Shown: positions 1 to 9,058, numbered from the stretch's first letter. The stretch is DNA of 33,176 nucleotides from Desulfosporosinus sp. I2 (GCF_000960765.1 NZ_JYNH01000040.1:1-33176); one strand, 5' to 3'. Translations and numbers: made by a program. The notes: generated by a model from the sequence alone, not told the origin.

Positions 1-795
1 TTCCTCAATACTTAACGTTTCTGCCCGCCGCCCTTCCGAGATCCCGACGCCTTGCATACGTTCAATAACATCTTCTTTTTTTAGCCCCAGACCACCCGTC
101 AGAGAATTACTCAAAGTTTTCCTCCGCTGACTAAAGGCCGCTTTGACTACTCGAAAAAAATCATTCTTATTCACGTTAAATCCTGGGTAGGGACGCAGGT
201 CCAGCCTAAGCACGGACGAGGTTACCTTAGGTGATGGCCGAAATGCACTCGGTAAGACATCGGTCACTTTGGTTACCTTAGCAGAAATCTGTACCGCAAT
301 AGACAAAATACCATAGGTTTTACTTCCCGGTGGTGCTGCAATTCGATCAGCTACTTCTTTCTGAATCATAATCGTCATTCCGCTTAATCGATCAGCTTGC
401 TCAAGAAAATGCATGATGAGTGGACTCGTAATATAATAGGGCAGATTCCCTACTAAATATCCTAATTGATCTCCCCATAAGTCCTTCAGATTTAGCTTTA
501 AAGCATCTTGATGAACAATCTCTATGGGAAGCCCTTTTAACTCCCTGTTTAAAATTTCAATTTTTTGATTATCTAACTCAACTGCCCACATCTTTGGTAC
601 TTTTGGAGCTAAGACCCGTGTTAATACCCCGAGACCAGGCCCGATCTCTACAAGCGGAACATCCGGCTGTAAAGTAGTGGCAGAGACAATACGTTCAATC
701 ACATCATCACTCATTAAAAAAACTTGGCCCATCGATTTATGGGCACGTGCTCCACCTTTTAGGAGTCGTTGTGTATAGTTAGCTGCGTTTTCCAT
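1..795 (-). CDS. rsmA: 16S rRNA dimethyladenosine transferase (RsmA/KsgA), 3' end outside window
   Basis: This enzyme methylates two adjacent adenosines near the 3' end of 16S rRNA, using S-adenosylmethionine, late in 30S assembly. The frame is open from an ATG at 793-795 to the window edge, 265 codons; family members are about 270-295 residues, so only a short C-terminus is missing. I read the N-terminus as MENAANYTQRLLKGG, then the SAM motif VEIGPGLGVLT and the catalytic motif NLPYY, followed by the C-terminal PSAFRPSPKVTSSV segment. A good ribosome binding site (GAGGAGG) lies just upstream of the ATG, inside the end of rnmV, and the two genes overlap by 17 nt. The rnmV-rsmA pair is the standard order in Bacillus and Clostridia, which supports the call. 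Confidence 0.96.
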   Translation of the reverse strand, partial: MENAANYTQRLLKGGARAHKSMGQVFLMSDDVIERIVSATTLQPDVPLVEIGPGLGVLTRVLAPKVPKMWAVELDNQKIEILNRELKGLPIEIVHQDALKLNLKDLWGDQLGYLVGNLPYYITSPLIMHFLEQADRLSGMTIMIQKEVADRIAAPPGSKTYGILSIAVQISAKVTKVTDVLPSAFRPSPKVTSSVLRLDLRPYPGFNVNKNDFFRVVKAAFSQRRKTLSNSLTGGLGLKKEDVIERMQGVGISEGRRAETLSIEE

Positions 796-1336
796 GCTGA
801 ACCTCCTCTACGGCTTGTAGGAAAACTTCACGTGAAATTCCAAAACGGTTTAGACGATGAAGAAATTGTTTCGCATTAGTATCCCCGATCCCCAGCTTGC
901 GCCCTATCGCAACCCTATATTCGCTTGCATTTTCTGTACCCGCGAGACCCGTTACAAACAAATCCTCTATCGTAAATTTCTCACTGTCAGTGGGAATCTC
1001 TTGCTCTTGTTGAATATGGGCAAAAGCGCGTCGGATTTCTTGTAATGCAGCATTTTCAACGCCAATATCCCCATCTTTTGTCGCAATTTTCCTTGTTAAG
1101 TAAGTATGTTTAGCCTTCGGGACATAAGCCCTAATACGATTGCGAATCTGCTCTCCCACTGTATCTGGATCTGTAAAAACAATTACACCCTGACGATCTG
1201 CCATTTCCGCAATATAATCTAGCTTCTTCTTCGTTAGCCCGTATCCATCGGTCCAGAGGACATCAACTTTCCCTAGGGCTTGACGAACTGCATGAGCATC
1301 ATTTTTTCCTTCGACCACAATTAATTCTTTGATCAT
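779..1336 (-). CDS. rnmV: ribonuclease M5 (5S rRNA maturation)
   Basis: RNase M5 cleaves the 5S rRNA precursor to its mature ends, with ribosomal protein L18 as cofactor in Bacillus. The 185-residue product starts with a Toprim domain: the catalytic Glu is E9 in VVEGKNDAHAV, and the metal-binding D-x-D is D56 and D58 in VFTDPDTVGEQIR. The length fits the family. The ATG at 1334-1336 follows GCGGAGGAA at proper spacing. It overlaps the start of rsmA by 17 nt, so the two are probably translationally coupled. Upstream is a 214-base gap holding a repeat element and a terminator, so rnmV probably has its own promoter, though I could not pick one out. Confidence 0.95.
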   Translation of the reverse strand: MIKELIVVEGKNDAHAVRQALGKVDVLWTDGYGLTKKKLDYIAEMADRQGVIVFTDPDTVGEQIRNRIRAYVPKAKHTYLTRKIATKDGDIGVENAALQEIRRAFAHIQQEQEIPTDSEKFTIEDLFVTGLAGTENASEYRVAIGRKLGIGDTNAKQFLHRLNRFGISREVFLQAVEEVQHGKRS

Positions 1337-1403
1337 CCTTCGATTCCTCCGCTTTCAACTCCTATCTTAACCGAGAATGTCCCAATACTCAAATCGTCGG
1401 ATA

Positions 1404-1478
1404 AAAACTTGGCTATAAGGACACTTGGCCATCCTTGACTAGCGGTCGCCTTTGTACCTGAAACTTATGTTTTCTGAT
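1404..1478 (+). repeat. Intergenic hairpin-rich repeat, short copy R1
   Basis: This short copy of the window's repeat family begins with AAAACTTGGCTA, the left-end sequence shared with the copies at 26541, 30224 and 32985. It contains GGACACTTGGCCATCCTTG, an inverted piece of the core module. It ends with a degraded version of the right-end segment found near 33081-33130. It fills most of the gap between rnmV and the GH18 gene, and its right end lies eight bases from the GH18 terminator. It looks like a copy with internal deletions. Confidence 0.7.
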
Positions 1479-1485
1479 CGTAAAG

Positions 1486-1520
1486 TTAAAGGACGAAAGA
1501 ATGATTCTTTCGTCCTTTAA
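1486..1520 (-). terminator. Terminator-like hairpin after the GH18 lipoprotein gene
   Basis: Perfect 17-bp arms (1486-1502 and 1504-1520) sit 30 bases past the stop of the GH18 gene. The U-tract on the minus strand is poor (CTTTACG follows the stem), so termination may be only partial. Confidence 0.7.
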
Positions 1521-1550
1521 TAGGTTACTCAATTTTAAGAGCTAAACAGT

Positions 1551-2729
1551 TTATTTCTTTTCCCTTGTTTCTTTATTGGTCCCGTACGTTCTTATAAGCT
1601 GATCCCAAATCGCAGGATCCTCCATTCCTAAACGCCAAACCGCAACTCCATGTAATTTGTATTTGAGCGCATTATCCATTTTGGCTCTTAAGCTAGCAAT
1701 ATTCTCAAAATAGACTTCATGGCGTATCCCATTTGCAGTATAGACAAATTGGGGTACCTTTGCATTGGGATCAGTAACAATTTCGACGCCATGCTTCTTA
1801 GCCCGTTCCAACGTTTGGGCATATGATAAATAATCTGGCATGGTCGGTTTGTTTGTTCCCCAATCGAAGGAATAAACTGGGAGACCCATTACAATCTTTT
1901 CTTTAGGAATTTTCCCTACTGCAAATTTGATCACTCGATCCACCCATCCTTCTGAGGCTACAGGCCCTTGGGTGGTTCCCAGTCCGTGTTCATCATAGGT
2001 CATTAGAATAATTTGGTCTGCTGCTTTACCAATCGCGGCATAATCATAAGCTCCTGACCATAGATCTGAAGGATAATCCACAAACTTTGCCGGAATTGAA
2101 ATGTTCAAGACTTTGTCTTTAGCCTTTAAGGCCTTAGCAAGTTCACTAACAAACGCGGAGAAATTGTTGCGGTCTCCAGGTGGTGCTTTTTCGATGTCCA
2201 CTGAAATACCATCCCAACCATCTTTTGTCGTCAGGTTGACAAGGTTTGTCACCAAATTTGCTCTAATCCCAGAATTAGATAGAACCTTGTGAGCCAAATT
2301 CGCATCAAAGCCGACTGTACCTGTTAAATTCATATTATGCACCAAGGCATAGGCTTTGGATCCATTTTTTTGAGCTGCCTCTTTGATACTTAAATCAACT
2401 TTGCCGCTCGGCTTAACCTTGCCTGTTGCATCAAATGCGTACCAGAAAAAGGCTACTTCATCCAATAGCTTAGCATTTTTAAGCATTGTTTCTTTTGAAC
2501 CAGGTACTGGACCTTCTGGGTCAGTATAAAATCCCATAACTACTCGTTTTTCAGGTCCTAATACAGATTCCCGCGTTGCTCCTGCCTCTGCCTCAGGAAG
2601 CTTTGTATTTTGTGTTGTTTGCTGCGGGTTTTGGTTTTGGGGAGGATTAGGAGGTGGTACATTCGTACATCCTGTCAAGGTAAGGCCCAAAATTAAGGCA
2701 CTACTCATAAATGTCAGAAACCGTTTCAT
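1551..2729 (-). CDS. GH18-family glycosidase lipoprotein (spore/cell-wall hydrolase type)
   Basis: Predicted lipid-anchored glycoside hydrolase family 18 protein of 392 residues, probably acting on peptidoglycan or another GlcNAc polymer outside the membrane. The N-terminus is a lipoprotein signal peptide with lipobox LTGC (Cys21), then a Pro/Asn/Gln-rich linker to about residue 45. The GH18 active-site motif DxxDxxE is visible as DGISVDIE at 173-180, so E180 is the likely acid/base. No LysM repeats are seen, unlike YaaH-type spore glycosidases. I chose the ATG at 2727-2729, 12 nt after AAGGAG; the in-frame TTG at 2739-2741 lies directly against that site and is less likely. Neighbours cwlD and the 3D-domain genes suggest a wall or cortex role; that is inference. 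Confidence 0.88.
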   Translation of the reverse strand: MKRFLTFMSSALILGLTLTGCTNVPPPNPPQNQNPQQTTQNTKLPEAEAGATRESVLGPEKRVVMGFYTDPEGPVPGSKETMLKNAKLLDEVAFFWYAFDATGKVKPSGKVDLSIKEAAQKNGSKAYALVHNMNLTGTVGFDANLAHKVLSNSGIRANLVTNLVNLTTKDGWDGISVDIEKAPPGDRNNFSAFVSELAKALKAKDKVLNISIPAKFVDYPSDLWSGAYDYAAIGKAADQIILMTYDEHGLGTTQGPVASEGWVDRVIKFAVGKIPKEKIVMGLPVYSFDWGTNKPTMPDYLSYAQTLERAKKHGVEIVTDPNAKVPQFVYTANGIRHEVYFENIASLRAKMDNALKYKLHGVAVWRLGMEDPAIWDQLIRTYGTNKETREKK

Positions 2730-2839
2730 GCTGCGCTTCAACTCCTTAATCTAGATTCGGTGACTGACTTTATTTTCCCCGCTTCAAATAAGGTTATGTA
2801 TCTAAATGATTTTCGTAATATATATCCTTTAGAAGTGAA

Positions 2840-3553
2840 TTATGGAAGCTCAAAATAATTAGCAATTCCTTTTGAAATGGCACGCGCTAACTGCTCTTGA
2901 TACCAAGTTTGTTGCAATTTTTTTTGTTCCTTCACACTTGACAAATATCCAACTTCCACGATAACCGCTGGCATACTCGTGTTTTTAATGACGTAAAAAT
3001 CACCGGGTTTTGCAATTCTACGATTCATCCCTGATATTTTAATCAATTCTTGTTGTATTAATTCAGCTAACCTTTTTCCAGATTCAGATTTGTAATGATA
3101 AAACGTTTCCGCTCCTGAATTACGACCCGCTGTCGTAGCATTAACATGCAAACTGACAAATATATCAGCTTTCTCCTTACTTGCCATATCAATGCGGTAA
3201 TTCAGGTCAATTTGCTTTTTAGTCGTTTTGCCCTTGACTCCATCAGGAACAAAATCCATATCCTCTTCCCGCGTAAGAAAAACCTTAACCCCACTTGGAC
3301 GAATCATTTCTTTAACCATATTGGCAACTTGAAGATTAATTGCTTTTTCGTAAACACCCTTAGACGAAATGGCCCCTGGATCATACCCCCCATGTCCAGG
3401 ATCAAGGATCACTACAAAATCCTTCCCTAGCGGACTAACAACAGCGGTAGAACCCTGCCAAAATACAGAGAAGATTAACATCCCCATTACACCTAGGACA
3501 AGAACTATAGCTGCCTTTTTACCCAGCATTTGTTGAGACCCTCGTACCATCAT
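2840..3553 (-). CDS. cwlD: N-acetylmuramoyl-L-alanine amidase CwlD
   Basis: CwlD removes the peptide side chain from muramic acid during spore cortex synthesis, a step toward muramic-delta-lactam, which germination enzymes recognise. The 237-residue product has one N-terminal membrane segment (about 14-32) and an Amidase_3 domain. The zinc ligands are visible: H54 in DPGHGG, E69, H136 in SLHVN, and the catalytic E200 in VEVGYLS. The length matches the family. The ATG at 3551-3553 follows AGAGGAG; a second ATG comes directly after it. A CATACTC hexamer-plus at 3586-3592 resembles the -10 box of sporulation sigma factors, but I found no convincing -35 box. Confidence 0.93.
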   Translation of the reverse strand: MMVRGSQQMLGKKAAIVLVLGVMGMLIFSVFWQGSTAVVSPLGKDFVVILDPGHGGYDPGAISSKGVYEKAINLQVANMVKEMIRPSGVKVFLTREEDMDFVPDGVKGKTTKKQIDLNYRIDMASKEKADIFVSLHVNATTAGRNSGAETFYHYKSESGKRLAELIQQELIKISGMNRRIAKPGDFYVIKNTSMPAVIVEVGYLSSVKEQKKLQQTWYQEQLARAISKGIANYFELP

Positions 3554-3633
3554 CCAGCACTCCTCTGCTTTATGGTTCTAATAAAGAGTATGTGCCGAGA
3601 AATGAGGTTAGACTTTTTCGTATTTCAGGGAAC

Positions 3634-3806
3634 CTAGCCCCAAGCGCTGGCCATGACTCGAACAAGGATGTTCGAGGGTTAGAGCGATCATGGATGGCAA
3701 GGCGCCGTGATGGCCGAGTGACCCTGTAGCCATGACTTGAACAGGACGTTCGAGATTAGAACGCCGCCATGGACGGCTAGGCGCCGTGACGGCGAGAAGG
3801 GACCGT
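3634..3806 (+). repeat. Intergenic hairpin-rich repeat copy R2
   Basis: This copy contains two tandem versions of the core module (from about 3653 and about 3741). Each has a CGAACA...TGTTCG-type hairpin, a GCCATGGA or CATGGATGG segment and a GGCGCCGTGAYGGC stretch. It starts with CTAGCCCCAAGCGCTGG, like the copy at 32997, and ends with GAGAAGGGACC, immediately before the T-tract of the terminator at 3809. The usual AGAAAGTATA hairpin at the right end is absent. It fills the gap between cwlD and the yabE-like gene. Confidence 0.85.
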
Positions 3807-3808
3807 AT

Positions 3809-3846
3809 AAAAAAGGTGACTTCACTTCCGTGAAGCCACCTTTTTT
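3809..3846 (-). terminator. Rho-independent terminator after the yabE-like gene
   Basis: On the minus strand the stem GGTGGCTTCAC/GTGAAGTCACC, loop GGAA, is followed by TTTTTT. It lies 10 bases past the stop of the 3D-domain gene at 3856. The plus strand also carries T6 after the stem, so it may work in both directions. Confidence 0.88.
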
Positions 3847-3855
3847 AAAAACAAT

Positions 3856-5028
3856 CTATTGGACATAGACCAAAACATTACGTACACCCCACGATAATGC
3901 TTCCTGATCCGAGTTCATGTAAAGGTCAATACGATTACCCCGGATAGCCCCTCCAGTATCTAGAGCATGTGCAGAGCCATACCCTTCAACATATACCTTT
4001 TGACCCAAAGGGATAACCTTGGGATCGACAGCAACAATCCCTGAGCTGACCGCTACCCCAGTTGCGGTGGTCCCCCCAGGTGAACAGTAGGCGGAAGCTT
4101 TCATAACGTAGGCTCGCTTAAAATAGATCGTGCTCCCCCCCCGCGAAATAGACGTTTGCGCACCGCGAGAAACCACTTGATTGATAGGGGCCCTGACCAC
4201 TCTTTGACCAAGTATCTCTCGATCAACCTCTTTGCCATCCTCTAGGGTAAGTCGAACGGTCTGTTCTTGAGCTCCATTGGAACCACGACTAACCAGTTTG
4301 TCTGGTAATCCAACTGGAAAATCCGCTGCCTGTGCAACTGTTTGATAGGGAATCTCACTCTTGACAGTTTCAATTCTCTCAGTAACTCTCACCACATTCA
4401 ACTGGTCATTTGGTTCTAACATGTGCTCTAATGCTAATGATATCTTATCTTTAGCGCCTAGGGTGATGCCTAGCTTCTCAAGTGCCTCTGCTACAGACCG
4501 TGGTGCAATATAGGTTTCCGATTTCTTGCCATCCGCATTTACGATAATAGGGATTGCCTTACGCACTTTAATTTCCATCTGGCTTGTAACCTCTTCAAAA
4601 CGCGAAACATTCACTTCGTCAACCTCTTTAACCTCAATACCATATCTCCCAGCTAATTCGGTGATAGCGTCTCCTACGGTCTTAGCGGCTGTTCGTGTCG
4701 AGAACGTTTGGTCATTGACCGAGAACTGGACTGGTAAACTTTTGGTGACTTCTACGGCTAATCCTTTGGTAACCATTGTTTCACGTGAAGGAATTACGAT
4801 ATCTTCAGGATAAAACTTTATTTTCGAATGGGAAAGCGCCTGGCCAACGGTCCCGAAGATTGTAGTAATATAAACAGGTTCTCCGTTAATAGTGACATTA
4901 ATAGTTTTCATATTGTAAAAAAGAGCTCCAGTGGCAATCAAGAAAATTACCAATCCGGCAACGACCATTTGGGCAATACGAGACGTACGAACTAAGACAA
5001 AAGTCTGAGTTCGAGTAAACTGAAACAT
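3856..5028 (-). CDS. YabE-like wall protein: DUF348 repeats, G5 and 3D domains
   Basis: Exported cell-wall protein of 390 residues related to Bacillus YabE. From the N-terminus I see one membrane segment (about 15-38), three DUF348 repeats (from TINVTINGEPVY, from LPVQFSVNDQTF and from PIIVNADGKKSE), a G5 domain (around VVRVTERIETVKSEIPY), and a C-terminal 3D domain with ALDTGGAIRGNRIDLY, which carries the conserved Asp residues of the MltA-like lytic fold. The ATG at 5026-5028 follows GGAGGG at normal spacing. An upstream in-frame ATG at 5088 would add 20 residues without a ribosome site and before the membrane segment, so I rejected it. It lies 72 bp after a second 3D-domain gene, probably in the same transcript. 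yabE in this place, between tatD and rnmV, is also the Bacillus order. Confidence 0.9.
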   Translation of the reverse strand: MFQFTRTQTFVLVRTSRIAQMVVAGLVIFLIATGALFYNMKTINVTINGEPVYITTIFGTVGQALSHSKIKFYPEDIVIPSRETMVTKGLAVEVTKSLPVQFSVNDQTFSTRTAAKTVGDAITELAGRYGIEVKEVDEVNVSRFEEVTSQMEIKVRKAIPIIVNADGKKSETYIAPRSVAEALEKLGITLGAKDKISLALEHMLEPNDQLNVVRVTERIETVKSEIPYQTVAQAADFPVGLPDKLVSRGSNGAQEQTVRLTLEDGKEVDREILGQRVVRAPINQVVSRGAQTSISRGGSTIYFKRAYVMKASAYCSPGGTTATGVAVSSGIVAVDPKVIPLGQKVYVEGYGSAHALDTGGAIRGNRIDLYMNSDQEALSWGVRNVLVYVQ

Positions 5029-5100
5029 TGAATCCCTCCAAAAAGCTAATAACAACTTCATTTTAATGGATAAGTAGTCAGTTGTCAAAATAAATTTCCA

Positions 5101-6072
5101 TTATATGGGGTTTAGGATATGGATGCGCACAGGTTTTCGACCCCAATCTATACACTGACGCAGAGTACCAAAGAACACATCAATTCGATTTCCAAGTATA
5201 GCTCCTCCTGTATCTGCTGCAATAGCGTACCCATACCCTTCAACATAGACCTTACTCCCCATCGCAATGATTTTTGGATCAACTGCAATCAGGCCTTCCC
5301 TCGGTGGGACTCCCGTGGCAGTGTTACTTCCAGTATACGTATAAGCAGTAGCCTCAACGTTGAATGTTTTACTTATCTTAAAATTGGTTAAATCAATCGG
5401 TTGACTTTCAATATTCCCTGGCTTAGGAGTTTGGACAATTATTTTTTTGGGGGGAATTGGTTTTGAGTTTTGAATTATTATTTCCTTCTTTGGACTTTTA
5501 AGTTCGTAGCTAGATTTGACTTGCTGATCAACGGGTTGTCCATCAACTTCGAAGGTTTTAATGACCTGACGCAAAACCCCCACTTCTCCTTTTTCTTGAG
5601 TTTGACTCATACCAGGGAGAAGTGTTTCCGACTCAACATATTGGGTTTCAAAGGGAATCCCTTTCTCCAAGACTGTAATATTAGTAGTTGTTGTTGTCGT
5701 TTTATGCTCGGCCCCTTCGTTTGGAATACCTTGGTCCGAAGAATCCTTGCTACTTGCTTTTTGTTTAACTCCTTCTTGATCGGTGAATTCCTGATTATTT
5801 AGACCAAGATTACTGATTCCGCGACTGACCAGTTTCTCACCTAGTGGTCTTCTGTTAGCTAGACCCCAATTTACGCCCTGCCCATGAATGTTTAAACTAG
5901 CCACGCTTGTACCCTGCAGGGAATGCATTTGCATTATTTGAGGAATATCTGGGACCTTAAAGGTTGAGTAACGCGTACCCGCTGCAAACACAGCTAAGCC
6001 GCCTAAGTACGAACTCCATTGCTTGGTTCTTCGCCAATAATCGGAATAAGTAGTTATCGGTAGCGAATACAT
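5101..6072 (-). CDS. 3D-domain protein with a divergent N-terminal region
   Basis: Protein of 323 residues whose C-terminal 85 residues are a 3D domain very similar to that of the next gene (VEGYGYAIAADTGGAILGNRIDVFF). Before it, residues about 125-200 resemble a G5 domain. The first 120 residues are low-complexity, rich in Ser, Gln and Thr, with a run of six Thr, and match nothing I recognise. A hydrophobic stretch (about 24-32) is weak for a signal peptide, so export is uncertain. The ATG at 6070-6072 follows AAGGAGGG. It sits between the tatD terminator and the yabE-like gene. The shared C-terminus suggests duplication of one gene followed by divergence of the front part. Confidence 0.85.
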   Translation of the reverse strand: MYSLPITTYSDYWRRTKQWSSYLGGLAVFAAGTRYSTFKVPDIPQIMQMHSLQGTSVASLNIHGQGVNWGLANRRPLGEKLVSRGISNLGLNNQEFTDQEGVKQKASSKDSSDQGIPNEGAEHKTTTTTTNITVLEKGIPFETQYVESETLLPGMSQTQEKGEVGVLRQVIKTFEVDGQPVDQQVKSSYELKSPKKEIIIQNSKPIPPKKIIVQTPKPGNIESQPIDLTNFKISKTFNVEATAYTYTGSNTATGVPPREGLIAVDPKIIAMGSKVYVEGYGYAIAADTGGAILGNRIDVFFGTLRQCIDWGRKPVRIHILNPI

Positions 6073-6106
6073 TTTATCCCTCCTTAATAAACTCTATGAA
6101 GTAAAC

Positions 6107-6134
6107 AAAAAAAAGGAACTGTGTCACAGTTCTT
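6107..6134 (-). terminator. Rho-independent terminator after metG-tatD
   Basis: The minus-strand stem GAACTGTG/CACAGTTC is followed by eight T. It lies right at the tatD stop codon and separates metG-tatD from the 3D-domain genes. Confidence 0.87.
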
Positions 6135-6898
6135 TTAGTTAGACTTAAAAATGGTTTTTGAATTACGCATGGTTTGCTCAGCAATATCTTCAAAAGAAAC
6201 GTTTCTAATTTCGGCTATTTTATGCACAATTTCCACCACATATGTCGGTTCATTGCGCTTTCCACGTCGAGGTTCAGGTGTCAAATAAGGAGAATCGGTC
6301 TCGACTAGGATTCGGTCTAACGGAGCCTGTTTTGCCACCTCAACCGTTTGGCGAGCGTTTTTATAGGTTACTGGTCCGGCAAACGACAAATAGAACCCCA
6401 TGTTCAAGAGAACCTTTGCCATTTCCCAAGATCCCGAATAGCAATGAAATATTCCGCCGTATTGAGGGGGGTAGTTTTAATTATCTCTAGAACATCCTGA
6501 TGTGCATCACGATTGTGAATGACAATAGGCAAGCCCACCTCATTAGCCAATTTAATTTGTTGGATAAACACCTCTTTTTGAATCAGCCGTGGGGACAGAT
6601 CGCGATAATAGTCCAACCCGATCTCGCCCCAAGCCAACACCTTGGACTTTTTTACTAACTCTAAAAGCCTTTCCCAAGTGTCATCGTTAGCCTCTTCAGC
6701 ATTGTGAGGGTGTACTCCAATTGCAGCGTAAATAAAATCATAGTCTTGTGCCAATTTAACAGACCGCTCAGATGAAGGCAGATCATAGCCTACATTCGTC
6801 ATCCGAGAAATACCAGATGATTTCATACGCTCTACTACTTCAAGAAAATCTTCCTTATAGACGAGATCGTCTAAGTGTGCGTGAGTATCCCAAATCAT
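6135..6898 (-). pseudogene. tatD: TatD-family metal-dependent hydrolase, broken by a one-base frameshift
   Basis: TatD/YabD-type DNase or phosphoesterase with a TIM-barrel metal site. The first frame (start 6896-6898) gives DTHAHLDD, GVHPHNAEEA, GEIGLDYYRD and VIHNRDAHQDV, then loses the family pattern. The second frame, ending at 6135, gives GGIFHCYSGSWEMAKVLL and VETDSPYL, the missing half. The two join if one base is added to the run of six C (minus strand) at 6466-6471, giving TTPPQYGGIFHC and 254 residues, the normal length. No motif is missing. The ATG overlaps the metG stop (ATGA), so it is coupled to metG, as in Bacillus. This could be a sequencing miscall, a real lesion, or slippage; the intact motifs on both sides favour a recent event or an error. 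Confidence 0.9.
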
Positions 6899-8844
6899 TT
6901 AACCCTCGCTCCTCCGGGAAGATCCTTCTTCACGGTAAGAACCTCCAAAATTTCCCCATGCGAAGCAGCTAATATCATACCTTGAGATGTGATTCCCCTT
7001 AACTTGGTGGGTTTTAAATTAGCCACTAAGACAACATATTGGTTAATAAGATCTTCGGGTACATAGTGTTTGGCGATACCGGAAACCACTGTGCGTACCT
7101 CTCCAGCCACTTCGATTTCCAACTTTAAAAGTTTATCCGTCTTCTCCACTTTTTCCGCACTTAAAACCTTTCCAACCCGTAAATCAAGCTTGGCAAATTC
7201 ATCGATACTAATTTCATCTTTTATCGGCTCAAATTCTGGGGTCTGAATAGGTTCTATCGTTTCCTTTGGAGCATGCTCTTGGTCCACTGTTTCTATCTCC
7301 CCTACTGTCGCATATTGCGAAATATCAATTCTCGGAAAAAGTGGTTCTCCCTTTTGGACATGCGTGCCATGCTTCAGGATACCCCATTGATCTGCTTCAT
7401 TCCAATGGATGAGACCCTCGTCATACCCTAGAAGCCTACAAACCTTGGATGGTAGGCCCGGCATAAACGGGGCCGTCAAGACTGCCAGGATTCGTATCGA
7501 TTCCACAAAAGTATAAAGCACCGTATCTAAGCGCCCCTGCTGATCCTGTTGTTTGGCGAGCGCCCAGGGGGCTGTCTCATCAACATACTTGTTGCACCGT
7601 GCTACAAACCGCCAAATGTGTTCAAGCGCACTAGCTGGATCACATCGATTGAGGCTCTCTTCAACAGATTTTTTTACCTCTTGACTCAATGCTTTTAATT
7701 CCCGCTCCAAGTCTCCATCTTGTCCTGGCTTTGGTATAATCCCCTCCCTGAACTTAACAACCATTGCCAAACTCCGAGATATGAAATTACCAAAATCATT
7801 GGCCAAATCGCTGTTTAGACGTTCTACCACGTTATCCTCGGAATACGTACCATCTGTTCCTACTTGCATTTCTCGCAATAAAAAATAACGGATAGCATCT
7901 GAACCATATCTCTGAATCAGTTCAAAAGAATCTTGGACATTCCCGCGAGATTTAGATATTTTCCCACCATCTTTGGTTAAATACCAACCATGGCCATAAA
8001 TTACTTTTGGTAAGGGGATGTCTAAAGCCATAAGAATAATCGGCCAAATCACAGCGTGAAAACGCACTATATCTTTCCCCATAATGTGGACATCTGCAGG
8101 CCAGAACTTTTGATAATTCTCTCCATCAGGATAGCCAAGCGCAGAAATATAATTGATTAGAGCATCCAGCCAAACATATACAACGTGTTTTGGATCAAAA
8201 GGAACTTTAATACCCCATTGAAAGGTGGTACGCGAAACACAAAGATCTTCTAAACCACCTTCAATAAACCGTAACATCTCATTGCGACGGGAAACCGGTT
8301 GAATAAATTCTGGATGATCTTCAATATATTGATGCAAGGCCTCCTGATACTTTGAAAGACGAAAAAAGTAGCTTTCTTCCTTTAGTAATTCCACGTCTCG
8401 ACCGCAATCTGCATTAGGACATTTTTGATCAATTAGTTTGTTTTCCATCCAAAACGTTTCACAAGGAGTACAATACCACCCAGAATACTCCGACTTGTAG
8501 ATGTCCCCTTTTTCAAATAGTTTGGTAAAAATCTTTTGCACAACTATTTGATGACGTTGCTCAGTCGTTCGAATAAAGTCATCATTCGAAATATCCAAGG
8601 CACTCCATAATTCTTTAAAACGTTCTACGACACCATCGACATAAACCTTAGGGTCCATCTGATGTGCTTCAGCAGTACGAACTATTTTCTGAGCATTTTC
8701 GTCCGTACCCGTTAAAAAATAAACTTGATCCCCAATCAATCTATGATAACGGGCCAGTGCATCCGCAGCGACCGTGGTATAAGCGGTACCAATATGAGGA
8801 CTCGAATTAGGATAAAAAATAGGAGTTGTTATATAATATTTCAC
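6895..8844 (-). CDS. metG: methionyl-tRNA synthetase with C-terminal tRNA-binding domain
   Basis: Charges tRNA-Met. The 649-residue product has the class I signatures: HIGT at 17-20 and KISKS at 295-299. A four-Cys zinc knot is at C125, C128, C142 and C147. An anticodon-binding helical domain follows, then a C-terminal EMAP-II-like tRNA-binding domain (about 545-649, from IDEFAKLDLRVGKV), as in the longer bacterial form. The start is a GTG at 8842-8844 after AGGAGAGG; the next residues KYYITTPIFY are the usual N-terminus. It overlaps tatD by four bases. abrB is divergent on the other side, with about 210 bases between them. Confidence 0.97.
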   Translation of the reverse strand: MKYYITTPIFYPNSSPHIGTAYTTVAADALARYHRLIGDQVYFLTGTDENAQKIVRTAEAHQMDPKVYVDGVVERFKELWSALDISNDDFIRTTEQRHQIVVQKIFTKLFEKGDIYKSEYSGWYCTPCETFWMENKLIDQKCPNADCGRDVELLKEESYFFRLSKYQEALHQYIEDHPEFIQPVSRRNEMLRFIEGGLEDLCVSRTTFQWGIKVPFDPKHVVYVWLDALINYISALGYPDGENYQKFWPADVHIMGKDIVRFHAVIWPIILMALDIPLPKVIYGHGWYLTKDGGKISKSRGNVQDSFELIQRYGSDAIRYFLLREMQVGTDGTYSEDNVVERLNSDLANDFGNFISRSLAMVVKFREGIIPKPGQDGDLERELKALSQEVKKSVEESLNRCDPASALEHIWRFVARCNKYVDETAPWALAKQQDQQGRLDTVLYTFVESIRILAVLTAPFMPGLPSKVCRLLGYDEGLIHWNEADQWGILKHGTHVQKGEPLFPRIDISQYATVGEIETVDQEHAPKETIEPIQTPEFEPIKDEISIDEFAKLDLRVGKVLSAEKVEKTDKLLKLEIEVAGEVRTVVSGIAKHYVPEDLINQYVVLVANLKPTKLRGITSQGMILAASHGEILEVLTVKKDLPGGARVK

Positions 8845-8980
8845 CGTTACCTCTCCTTATCATTTTTATTTATAGAACAGTTCATATTTGTCAAGTATAT
8901 CCACTATTAAGATTTTGTATGAGCAAACTAAGGTTATATAGCTGGAAAATTATTATCAGGAAATCTTTCAAAAAAAGTGG

Positions 8981-9009
8981 TTGACTTTATATGGAACGAT
9001 TGGTATCAT
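8981..9009 (+). promoter_or_regulatory. Sigma-A type promoter for the abrB-like gene
   Basis: TTGACT at 8981-8986, a 17-bp spacer and TATCAT at 9004-9009. The start point would fall near 9016, about 40 bases before the ATG. Confidence 0.72.
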
Positions 9010-9058
9010 AAGTCTGTAGTTTTCTGTCGAATGTTGTTGTAAGGGGAGTGAGGGAATA

